Assembly (NCBI GenBank): GCA_964540005.1
Contig: CAZILN010000334.1
Location: 1 to 6,469 of the forward strand
From: CAZILN01 sp964540005
Lineage (GTDB): Bacteria; Bacteroidota; Bacteroidia; Bacteroidales; SM23-62
Direction of reading: 5' to 3'
Length of the DNA stretch: 6,469 nt
Shown here: positions 1 through 6,160 of the stretch, piece by piece
Layout of the letters: each line of letters starts with the position of its first letter
Position numbering within the stretch: the first letter of the stretch is position 1
Translations under genes and position numbers: made by a program
The notes under the pieces: model-generated
Told to the model about the DNA's origin: nothing
The model's database searches: none
Seen by the model: only the letters and a program-made list of their open reading frames with translations

Positions 1-316
1 ATACAAGACCCTTTCATGTACTGTTATTGAAAGTTTTCAGCATAAGGCTGTTCGTATCGAGGGAACCCTTGAGATACAGTCGGCCAATCCTGACAAACTC
101 ATAAAAAAAGAACCATTTGGAGCCGAGAATGTATTTGAGCACCGTTCAGCCAGGGCTATTGGTGACCTGGATGCCCTGGATGCAAAGAACCGGCGGCTGA
201 TAGAATCAGAAGCCCTTCCTTTTCCAACCGACGGGGAGATGATCTATAATTGTTCGGAAACCCTGAAGCCGGTTATACGCGACCTGATCTACAGGAACAG
301 AAGGCTGATCCTTTAA
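1..316 (+). CDS. C-terminal fragment of an unidentified protein (5' end outside the window)
   Basis: An open frame runs from the left edge (first complete codon at position 2) to a TAA stop at 314-316 and gives the last 104 residues of a protein. I do not recognise the family. The visible part starts with alternating hydrophobic residues that look like beta strands (LSCTVIESF, AVRIEGTLEI). A charged segment follows, rich in Arg, Asp and Glu (around EHRSARAIGDLDALDAKNRR), and the end is probably helical and basic (VIRDLIYRNRRLIL). There is no signal peptide, membrane segment or cysteine cluster in this part. Codon use resembles the neighbouring genes, and the frame stays open without interruption up to a clean stop, which supports a real gene. 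It lies on the same strand as hflX, 64 bp upstream, but a promoter-like sequence in that gap suggests hflX can be transcribed separately. Confidence that it is coding is high; its function is unknown. Confidence 0.75.
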   Translation, partial: YKTLSCTVIESFQHKAVRIEGTLEIQSANPDKLIKKEPFGAENVFEHRSARAIGDLDALDAKNRRLIESEALPFPTDGEMIYNCSETLKPVIRDLIYRNRRLIL

Positions 317-318
317 TT

Positions 319-348
319 CTGAAATATCCACAGGATTCCTTATTTTTG
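319..348 (+). promoter_or_regulatory. Putative Bacteroidota-type promoter for hflX
   Basis: TATTTTTG at 341-348 is an exact match to the Bacteroidota -7 consensus TAnnTTTG. CTG at 319-321 matches two of three bases of the -33 TTG element, with a 19 bp spacer, which is in the usual range. Transcription would start around 353-356 and leave a leader of roughly 25 nt before the hflX ATG at 381. The consensus is established for this phylum; its use here is inferred. The box is short, so a chance match is possible. Confidence 0.42.
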
Positions 349-368
349 CGGCCGCATAGACACTGACT

Positions 369-372
369 GGAG
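369..372 (+). promoter_or_regulatory. Possible ribosome binding site of hflX
   Basis: GGAG lies 8 nt before the hflX ATG, at a normal Shine-Dalgarno distance. It supports the start at 381. The asd and phosphorylase starts in this window show no comparable site, which is common in Bacteroidota, where translation often relies on A-rich leaders instead. Confidence 0.4.
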
Positions 373-380
373 TTAACAGC

Positions 381-1574
381 ATGGCCGAACCATTTATTAC
401 AGAACCTATACCTGAGACCGCAGTGCTGATTGGTCTTATCGACCGTCATCAGAATGAATCGCAGGTCAGCGAATACCTTGAAGAACTGGCTTTTCTTACT
501 CATACTGCCGGTGCAGTACCGGATAAAATGTTTGTTCAGAGGCTGGATCATCCTGATCCCAAAACTTTTGTTGGTTCCGGCAAACTTGCTGAAATACGGG
601 ATTATGTGAAGATCCATAAGATTGACATTGTTATTTTTGATGATGAATTAAGTCCAAGCCAGCTCAGAAATATTGAACGTGAACTGAACTGCCGGATACT
701 GGACCGCACCAATCTTATTCTGGATATATTTGCCAGAAGGGCCAAAACGGCTCATGCCAAGACACAGGTTGAGCTTGCACAGTATGAATACCTCCTTCCG
801 CGATTGACAAGGATGTGGACCCATCTCGAAAGGCAGAAGGGAGGCATTGGGATGAGGGGCCCCGGGGAGACCGAGATCGAGACTGACCGCAGGATCATCA
901 GGGACAAGATTGCACGGCTTAAGGAAGACCTTGTTAAAATTGACAGGCAGAAAGCCCTTCAGCGCAAAAACCGCGGGAAACTGGTAAGGGTGGCCCTGGT
1001 GGGATATACCAACGTAGGGAAATCCACCCTGATGAACCTCCTCAGTAAATCAGATGTATTTGCTGAGGACAAACTGTTTGCTACCCTTGACACCACGGTC
1101 CGTAAGGTTGTAATCGGGAACCTTCCTTTTCTCTTATCAGATACAGTGGGTTTTATCCGGAAACTCCCCCATTCACTGGTGGAATCATTTAAATCAACCC
1201 TCGATGAGGTCCGTGAATCGGATATCCTGCTTCACATTGTTGATATTTCCCACCAGAATTTTGAAGAACAGGTGGAGATTGTCAACCAGACATTGTTTGA
1301 GATCGATGCTGTGGATAAACCGGTTTACCTGGTTTTCAACAAGATAGATGCCTTCTCTTTTATCCCGAAGGATGAAGATGATCTGACTCCCTCCACCAGG
1401 GAGAATTACAGCCTGGATGAATTGAGACGTTCCTGGATGGCACGTTACAACGGAGTCTGTACCTTTATTTCAGCAAAAAATAGGGAGAACATAGAAGAGA
1501 TCCGAACAATGCTGTACGACAAGGTAAAAGAAATCCATATCAGGCGGTACCCCTTTGATGACCTGCTTTACTGA
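381..1574 (+). CDS. hflX: GTPase HflX (ribosome-associated)
   Basis: HflX is a cytoplasmic GTPase of the Obg-HflX class. It binds the large ribosomal subunit and, in studied bacteria, splits stalled or heat-damaged 70S ribosomes. The 397 residues show the whole family layout. The N-terminal nucleotide-binding-like HflX domain (about 15-135) includes GSGK at 65-68 and DDELSPSQ at 87-94. A helical linker carries the family signature GMRGPGETEIETDRR at 157-171. The G domain starts near 202: G1 GYTNVGKS 208-215, G2 threonines in LDTTVR 236-241, G3 DTVG 254-257, G4 NKID 320-323 and G5 SAK 364-366. All nucleotide-binding motifs are intact. The G4-G5 interval is longer than I recall for E. coli HflX and is acidic. 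The ATG at 381 is chosen because GGAG lies 8 nt upstream (369-372) and the following residues form the expected N-terminus. The gene converges on asd, 44 bp away. Confidence 0.97.
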   Translation: MAEPFITEPIPETAVLIGLIDRHQNESQVSEYLEELAFLTHTAGAVPDKMFVQRLDHPDPKTFVGSGKLAEIRDYVKIHKIDIVIFDDELSPSQLRNIERELNCRILDRTNLILDIFARRAKTAHAKTQVELAQYEYLLPRLTRMWTHLERQKGGIGMRGPGETEIETDRRIIRDKIARLKEDLVKIDRQKALQRKNRGKLVRVALVGYTNVGKSTLMNLLSKSDVFAEDKLFATLDTTVRKVVIGNLPFLLSDTVGFIRKLPHSLVESFKSTLDEVRESDILLHIVDISHQNFEEQVEIVNQTLFEIDAVDKPVYLVFNKIDAFSFIPKDEDDLTPSTRENYSLDELRRSWMARYNGVCTFISAKNRENIEEIRTMLYDKVKEIHIRRYPFDDLLY

Positions 1575-1618
1575 GAATGATAAATTAAGGAGTTGATGTC
1601 CTCCCCCGGAGACAAACG

Positions 1619-2608
1619 CTATAAGAGTCCCCTTGCTATCATATGTTCAGCAATCTGAATGGCATTGGTAGCTGCACCTTTCCTAAGGTTGTCGGAGACT
1701 ACCCACATATTCAGGCATTTTTCCCTGGATTCATCCCTTCGCAGGCGTCCCACAAAGACTTCATCCCGGTCATGGGCCTGGAGAGGAGTAGGATATACGC
1801 TGTTCTGAGGATCATCCTGGATGATGATCCCGGGGGTATCAGCGAGGATCTTTCTTACATCCTCAATCTCATATTCCTTTTCAAATTCAAGGTTAATGGA
1901 TTCAGAATGTCCTCCAACCGTTGGGATCCTGACAGTTGTGGCAGTAAGCATAATGCTGTTATCACCCATTATCTTCCTGGGTTCATTAACCATTTTCATC
2001 TCTTCCTTGGTATAGTCGTTCTCAAGGAAAGAATCACACTGGGGAAGGCAGTTCTTATCGATAGGATGAGGATATGCCATTTCTCCCTTAATACCATTCC
2101 TTTCGTTCTCCATCTGTTGTACTGCTTTTACTCCTGTCCCGGTAACAGACTGGTAAGTTGAAACCACGACCCTCTTGATGGTATATGCCTTATGCAGAGG
2201 GGCGATGGCCAGGACCATCTGTATGGTTGAACAGTTGGGATTGGCAATGATCCTGTCTTCGGATGTCAGGACATAAGCATTTATTTCAGGAACCACCAGC
2301 TTTTTGTTCTTGTCCATACGCCAGGCTGAAGAGTTATCTATGACTACCGTTCCGGCTTCAGCGTACTTCGGAGCCCACTCGAGAGAGGTAGCCCCTCCGG
2401 CAGAGAAGATTGCCAGATCCGGTTTAAGGTCCACACAGGTCTGGTTTCCAATAACTTTGTATGTCTTACCTGAAAATTGGACATCTTTCCCGACTGATTT
2501 TTCCGATGCAACCGGATAAAGGATTGAAACCGGGAAATTTCGTTCCTCGAGGACTTTTAACATTACCTGACCAACGAGACCGGTGGCACCTACAACTGCG
2601 ACTTTCAT
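1619..2608 (-). CDS. asd: Aspartate-semialdehyde dehydrogenase
   Basis: Asd catalyses the NADPH-dependent reductive dephosphorylation of L-aspartyl-4-phosphate to L-aspartate-4-semialdehyde. This is the branch-point step for lysine, diaminopimelate (cell wall), threonine and methionine. The 329-residue length is normal for the shorter bacterial form. The N-terminal Rossmann fold opens with VVGATGLVG (5-13), the NADP-binding loop. SAGGATS (69-75) and IDNSSAWRMD (90-99) are conserved substrate and cofactor loops. The catalytic cysteine is C126 in NPNCST (123-128). The dimerisation and catalytic domain has TYQSVTGTG (151-159). The substrate arginine R227 and the general-base histidine H234 both lie in RIPTVGGHS (227-235), and the C-terminal helix is NLRKGAATNAIQIAE (307-321). 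All key residues are present. The ATG at 2608 starts directly at the first Rossmann strand and is preceded by an AT-rich leader without a clear Shine-Dalgarno site. The gene appears to be a single unit, convergent with hflX and divergent from the secreted-protein gene. Confidence 0.97.
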   Translation of the reverse strand: MKVAVVGATGLVGQVMLKVLEERNFPVSILYPVASEKSVGKDVQFSGKTYKVIGNQTCVDLKPDLAIFSAGGATSLEWAPKYAEAGTVVIDNSSAWRMDKNKKLVVPEINAYVLTSEDRIIANPNCSTIQMVLAIAPLHKAYTIKRVVVSTYQSVTGTGVKAVQQMENERNGIKGEMAYPHPIDKNCLPQCDSFLENDYTKEEMKMVNEPRKIMGDNSIMLTATTVRIPTVGGHSESINLEFEKEYEIEDVRKILADTPGIIIQDDPQNSVYPTPLQAHDRDEVFVGRLRRDESREKCLNMWVVSDNLRKGAATNAIQIAEHMIARGLL

Positions 2609-2650
2609 GAATGAAATAATTTTTAATGAAATACTAACAAATTAAAAGAA
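2609..2650. promoter_or_regulatory. Very short divergent intergenic region with degenerate promoter-like boxes
   Basis: Only 42 bp separate the asd ATG (- strand) from the GTG start of the secreted-protein gene (+ strand). The stretch is strongly AT-rich. On the + strand, TAATTTTT (2617-2624) differs by one base from TAnnTTTG, with CTG at 2596-2598 as a poor -33 element. On the - strand, AATCTTTG (complement of 2654-2661) matches all but the first base, with TTG (complement of 2680-2682) 18 bp upstream. If these are used, each promoter extends into the other gene's 5' coding end. The match quality is low, so this is a suggestion only. Confidence 0.3.
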
Positions 2651-2728
2651 GTGCAAAGATTAAAATTAATAATTGAAATCAAAAGCCTGTTTCTGATAAT
2701 TAATGTTTCTCCCTTGATTATTTCAGCA
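2651..2728 (+). other. Signal peptide coding segment
   Basis: Codons 1-26 encode a short basic region (MQRLK), a hydrophobic core of about 15 residues and a small-residue cleavage site ISA followed by Gln27. A Gln right after the cleavage site is common in exported Bacteroidota proteins. There is no lipobox cysteine, so export as a soluble or outer-surface protein is more likely than lipoprotein anchoring. Confidence 0.75.
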
Positions 2729-5311
2729 CAGATTACCCGGGATTTTGAAAAGGGGGATTTATCTGGCTGGTCAATGAGCACACCGGCCTCATGGGACACC
2801 TCATCCACCTGGCCTGTCAGTGGTAATTATTCGCTTTGGCATAGCCGCGATAATTCAGAAGCAGGTAAGGATATTATCTGTTTGGGTATTGACAGCCTCA
2901 GGCCTGATCTTGGAAGCTGCAGATGGGAGTTTTCGCTGAGGCATGGGTATCCCCCTTCTTCTGCTAACTGCTGGATGATATTCCTCATGAGCGATATGGA
3001 TACGAAATCCCCTGAAAATACGATGGGAAACGCCATTGCAGTGGAAGTAAATTATGAGGGCTCAGATGATGTCATAGAATTGATCGCCATCCGGGAAGGA
3101 GTGAAACATAGCATCATCAATACTGGTGTTAACTGGGAAATGTCCGTCGGAACATCAAAAGCAGCATATTTCAAAATTCTCAGGGAGACGGATGGAACCT
3201 GGACTTTCAGAATGTACAGCCTGGATGGGGTATCAGAAAGCCTGTGTGATCTGTCTGGCCGGGAACCATGGCTGCCGGATATATGTTCTTTCGGTATCCG
3301 GTATCAATACTCTTCTCGCCAGGACAGGCAGCTGTGGTTTGATGATCTTTTGATTGATGGTGTTTTTGAAAGGGATACGATAGCTCCCTTTATAGCTGGT
3401 CTGGAACACAGAAAGGGGAATGAGATCCTGCTGGAATTTACTGAAGAAATAAGTGCAGGAACCTTGAACAGAGATAGATTCATATTACTCGAACAATCAG
3501 TTCATCCGGATAGTATGTCTCTTCATAGCGGGGATGTGCTTTACCTCAGGTTTGAGACAGGCTTTATAGACGAAGCTGTTAACACTCTCGTAATCAACGA
3601 AATAAAGGATAGGGCAGGAAATGCCTCAGGCAAGTTGGAAAGGCAATTTTTTTATTACAGGCCTAAGTATGAGGACCTCATCATCAACGAGGTAATGGTC
3701 GATCCGGATCCTCCAGCCGGATTGCCTGAATACGAATATGTTGAATTGTATAATTCCTGTCCCTATGAAATAAGTACGCTGGACTGGGTGCTGTTTGCCG
3801 GGGATAGGAAATGGATTCTTGATCCTGTGAACATCCCTGCGGACAAATACCTGATCATCACTCATCGTGATGCAGTGGATATTTACAGGGAAGTAGCATG
3901 CATGCTCCTGTTCACATCCATAAGCAGCCTTGCAAATACAGGAACCAGGCTCAGGCTGATTGACGAGCGTGGGGATCTGATCTCTGAACTTAATTATTCG
4001 GCCAGTTGGTACACCGATGAGTTCAAGAGCCGGGGAGGCTGGTCGCTGGAACGTATTGACCCTGACCGTCCGTGCGGGGGCAATGATAACTGGGCGTCAA
4101 GTATTGCCCCGGCCGGAGGCACTCCCGGCTACAGGAATTCTGTATATGCCCTGAATCCTGACCGCACCCGGCCGGGGATAAGCAATATTTTTTGCCCGGA
4201 CAGCCTGAGCGTGGAAATTGAATTCACGGAATTAATGGATCCGGTAAGCATACTCAACAAGGGTGCATACAGTGTAAATCACGGGATAGGCTCCCCTGAG
4301 AGGGTAGTATCTGATAACATGATGAACGATAGGGTCCGGCTTGTTTTTAACTATCCTTTCAGAAAGGGAATGGAATATTTGCTGGGAATTGAGGATAATG
4401 CTGTCCTGGATTGTAGCGGAAACAGCATACAGGCAGGGGGATATGAAAGATTCGGATTGCCTGAAATGCCCGGTACACATGATATATTATTCAATGAGAT
4501 ACTTTTTAATCCCCTGCCCGGCTGTGACGATTACCTTGAATTATATAATAACAGTCAGAAGATCTTCGATCTGTTTGATCTGTGGCTTTCAGCCAGGGAT
4601 ATGAGGACCTCTGAGCTTCAGGGAGCCTGCTGGGTGTCCCAGGGGAGGCGCCTGCTGTATCCGGCCGAATACATTGTTCTGAACCAAAATCCGGAGATTC
4701 TGGAAGATTATTATTATGTAAAAAACAGATCTGCCTGTATCCGGACAGCTGATTTACCCTCCATGGGCGATAAGGAAGGTCATCTTGTCCTGATGAACCG
4801 GCAGGGGGTGCTGATTGATGAATTGCATTATAAAGATGAGATGCATTTTAGCATGCTTGATTCGTGGGAGGGGATATCCCTTGAGAGGATCTCCTTTTCC
4901 CCGGCTGCCAGGATTCCTGATAACTGGCACTCTGCATCCGAAACATCGGGATTTGGGACGCCCGGATATGCAAACTCTCAGCAGTTAATGGAGAAAGAAG
5001 GAGAAGATCTATTCAGTATCGGTCCCAGGACTTTCTCCCCGGATAATGATGGATATCAGGATGTGCTTAGTATCAGGTATTCATTTGACCGGCCTGGGAA
5101 CATTATAAGCATTATGGTGTTTGATCCCCGTGGGCGACTGGTTTGCAGCCTGGCGAATAATGAACTGGCCGGAACAGAGGGCATTATTGCCTGGAACGGC
5201 ACAACCAGCTACCAGACTCTCGCAAGAACAGGGATGTACCTTATTTTAATAGAAGTATATGATTTGAGCGGGAGGGTGACAAGGATGAAGGATTTCTGTA
5301 TCCTCAGATAG
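2651..5311 (+). CDS. Secreted multidomain protein with two Ig-like/lamin-tail modules and an FlgD-like C-terminal domain
   Basis: This is an 886-residue exported protein of unknown function. Residues 1-26 form a signal peptide (basic start, hydrophobic SLFLIINVSPLIISA, likely cleavage SA|Q27). Residues about 28-238 resemble the N-terminal beta-sandwich, possibly concanavalin-like, of other Bacteroidota lamin-tail proteins, opening with DFEKGDLSGW and closing with LWFDDLLIDGVF. Then come an Ig-like domain (about 240-336), lamin-tail domain 1 (about 340-498, INEVMVDPDP to GTPGYRNS), a second Ig-like domain (about 506-602), lamin-tail domain 2 (about 609-777, FNEILFNPLP to GTPGYANS), and a C-terminal FlgD/gliding-type Ig fold (about 789-886, FSPDNDGYQDV, VFDPRGRLV, IAWNG). 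I see no catalytic motif, so adhesion, matrix or scaffold roles are inferred. The GTG at 2651 is the best start: the next upstream in-frame stop is TGA 2627-2629, no ATG, GTG or TTG lies between, and it gives a complete signal peptide. The gene is monocistronic by context. Confidence 0.88.
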   Translation: MQRLKLIIEIKSLFLIINVSPLIISAQITRDFEKGDLSGWSMSTPASWDTSSTWPVSGNYSLWHSRDNSEAGKDIICLGIDSLRPDLGSCRWEFSLRHGYPPSSANCWMIFLMSDMDTKSPENTMGNAIAVEVNYEGSDDVIELIAIREGVKHSIINTGVNWEMSVGTSKAAYFKILRETDGTWTFRMYSLDGVSESLCDLSGREPWLPDICSFGIRYQYSSRQDRQLWFDDLLIDGVFERDTIAPFIAGLEHRKGNEILLEFTEEISAGTLNRDRFILLEQSVHPDSMSLHSGDVLYLRFETGFIDEAVNTLVINEIKDRAGNASGKLERQFFYYRPKYEDLIINEVMVDPDPPAGLPEYEYVELYNSCPYEISTLDWVLFAGDRKWILDPVNIPADKYLIITHRDAVDIYREVACMLLFTSISSLANTGTRLRLIDERGDLISELNYSASWYTDEFKSRGGWSLERIDPDRPCGGNDNWASSIAPAGGTPGYRNSVYALNPDRTRPGISNIFCPDSLSVEIEFTELMDPVSILNKGAYSVNHGIGSPERVVSDNMMNDRVRLVFNYPFRKGMEYLLGIEDNAVLDCSGNSIQAGGYERFGLPEMPGTHDILFNEILFNPLPGCDDYLELYNNSQKIFDLFDLWLSARDMRTSELQGACWVSQGRRLLYPAEYIVLNQNPEILEDYYYVKNRSACIRTADLPSMGDKEGHLVLMNRQGVLIDELHYKDEMHFSMLDSWEGISLERISFSPAARIPDNWHSASETSGFGTPGYANSQQLMEKEGEDLFSIGPRTFSPDNDGYQDVLSIRYSFDRPGNIISIMVFDPRGRLVCSLANNELAGTEGIIAWNGTTSYQTLARTGMYLILIEVYDLSGRVTRMKDFCILR
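3368..4144 (+). repeat. Protein-level module copy 1: Ig-like + lamin-tail domain (residues 240-498)
   Basis: This is the first of two consecutive modules of the same architecture. It opens with DTIAPFI and an Ig-like strand pattern ending in LEFTEEIS, then a TLVINEIKDRAGNASG strand. The lamin-tail domain starts at LIINEVMVDP, contains EYVELYN (362-368) and LRLIDERGDLISELNY (434-449), and ends in SLERIDP, DNW and GTPGYRNS. Copies 1 and 2 match in motif order and spacing. They are strongly diverged in sequence, so this is an old duplication, not a DNA repeat. Confidence 0.7.
4166..4981 (+). repeat. Protein-level module copy 2: Ig-like + lamin-tail domain (residues 506-777)
   Basis: The second module repeats the order of the first: TRPGISNIF with IEFTELMD, then YLLGIEDNAVLDCSGNS as the equivalent of the Ig-domain end. 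The lamin-tail domain has ILFNEILFNP, DYLELYN (627-633), LVLMNRQGVLIDELHY (712-727), SLERISF, DNW and GTPGYANS. It is about a dozen residues longer than copy 1, mainly in the middle of the lamin-tail domain around the DYYYVKNRSACIRTA stretch. Confidence 0.7.
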
Positions 5312-5350
5312 GAATGGAGTAATGCTTATATAGCCTGGTGGCCCTGAATC

Positions 5351-6160
5351 CTATAAATTACTTATCAGGTTCCTGAGGATCAATGTCATTTTTGGTTCTG
5401 CTTCTTCGGCTACCCTTTTAACATCATCAAGGGTCACCTTTACTATGCGACCGGGGACACCCAGGTCGGTGATTATTGAGATGGCAAAACATTTTATATT
5501 CATCTGATGGGCTACAATGATTTCAGGTACGGTCGACATACCGACTGTATCCCCTCCGATAGTCCTGAAATAGTAATATTCTTTCGGTGTCTCAAGGGTC
5601 GGTCCTGTTACGGCCACATAACATCCTGTCTGAATACCTATGCCTTTTGATCGTGCAAAAGATTCGGCTTGTTTTATGAGATCCCGGTCATAGGTTTCAC
5701 TCATGTCCGGGAACCTGGCGCCGAATTCCGGGTGATGCTCCCCGATCAGTGGATTGGGGATGAGGTTGATGTGATCAGTGATGATCATCAGATCGCCGAT
5801 TTTATAATCCGGGTTGACGCCCCCGCTTGCATTTGATACGAACAGGTGTTTAATACCAAGCTTTTTCATAACCCTGACAGGGAAAGTTACCTGCTGGGGG
5901 GTGTACCCCTCATAAAAATGGAATCTCCCCTGCATGGCAAGTACTTTTTTATCACCGATCTTACCGAATATCAAGCGTCCGTGATGACCCTCGACAGTCG
6001 ATACCGGGAAATTAGGAATGGATTCATAATCCAGAGATAGTACCTGTTCAATCTCAGACACCATGCCGCCAAGTCCGGTCCCAAGAATAATACTTGTCTC
6101 AGGAAGGAAATCAGTCTTACTTCTTATGTAGGATACTGTTTCTTCTATTGTTTCTAACAT
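5351..6160 (-). CDS. Purine nucleoside phosphorylase, trimeric (PNP/MTAP) family
   Basis: The enzyme cleaves purine (deoxy)nucleosides with phosphate to give the free base and (deoxy)ribose-1-phosphate in cytoplasmic purine salvage. The 269 residues cover the full family length. Visible motifs are phosphate-loop GTGLGG 27-32, GHHGR 58-62, QGRFHFYEGY 77-86 (R79, H81 and Y83 at the phosphate and sugar site), SNASGG 109-114, purine-site GPTLETPKE 186-194 with E190, and VGMSTVPE 206-213. The position equal to human Asn243, which reads 6-oxopurines, is Asp232 (ITDLG), and that of human His257 appears to be Leu244, so base preference should not be assumed. The ATG at 6160 fits the usual N-terminus, with about 25 residues before the GTGLG loop. 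It lies inside the end of lpxK (44 bp overlap), so the two genes are probably co-transcribed and perhaps translationally coupled. No Shine-Dalgarno site is seen. Confidence 0.93.
   Translation of the reverse strand: MLETIEETVSYIRSKTDFLPETSIILGTGLGGMVSEIEQVLSLDYESIPNFPVSTVEGHHGRLIFGKIGDKKVLAMQGRFHFYEGYTPQQVTFPVRVMKKLGIKHLFVSNASGGVNPDYKIGDLMIITDHINLIPNPLIGEHHPEFGARFPDMSETYDRDLIKQAESFARSKGIGIQTGCYVAVTGPTLETPKEYYYFRTIGGDTVGMSTVPEIIVAHQMNIKCFAISIITDLGVPGRIVKVTLDDVKRVAEEAEPKMTLILRNLISNL

Noticed and set aside
273..617. Minus-strand open frame of 114 codons across the 5' end of hflX
   Set aside because: It lies opposite the conserved HflX N-terminal domain, and its translation is rich in Cys, Phe and Arg without any recognisable motif. 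It is a shadow frame.
1575..1618. Possible bidirectional terminator between hflX and asd
   Set aside because: There is only a 4 bp stem (CTCC/GGAG around a CCC loop, near 1601-1611) with no T-tract on either side, which is too weak to call.
1643..2161. Plus-strand open frame of 172 codons inside asd
   Set aside because: It is antisense to a well-conserved asd gene with an intact active site. Its composition (many Phe, His, Cys) is that of a reverse-frame artefact.
3626..3865. Minus-strand open frames inside the secreted-protein gene (here and at 4232-4480, 2827-3036)
   Set aside because: They are antisense to coherent domains in the 886-residue frame and show no motifs or start signals of their own.
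2651..5311. Lamin-tail protein as a nuclease or other enzyme
   Set aside because: Lamin-tail domains in bacteria are sometimes fused to nucleases or phosphatases, but this protein contains no catalytic motif I can see. All segments look like beta-sandwich or Ig-like folds.
5312..5355. Possible terminator between the secreted-protein gene and the phosphorylase gene
   Set aside because: TATAG (5329-5333) and CTATA (5351-5355) can pair, but the loop is long, the inner stem is only GCC/GGC, and there is no T-run. The second arm also lies in the phosphorylase stop region.
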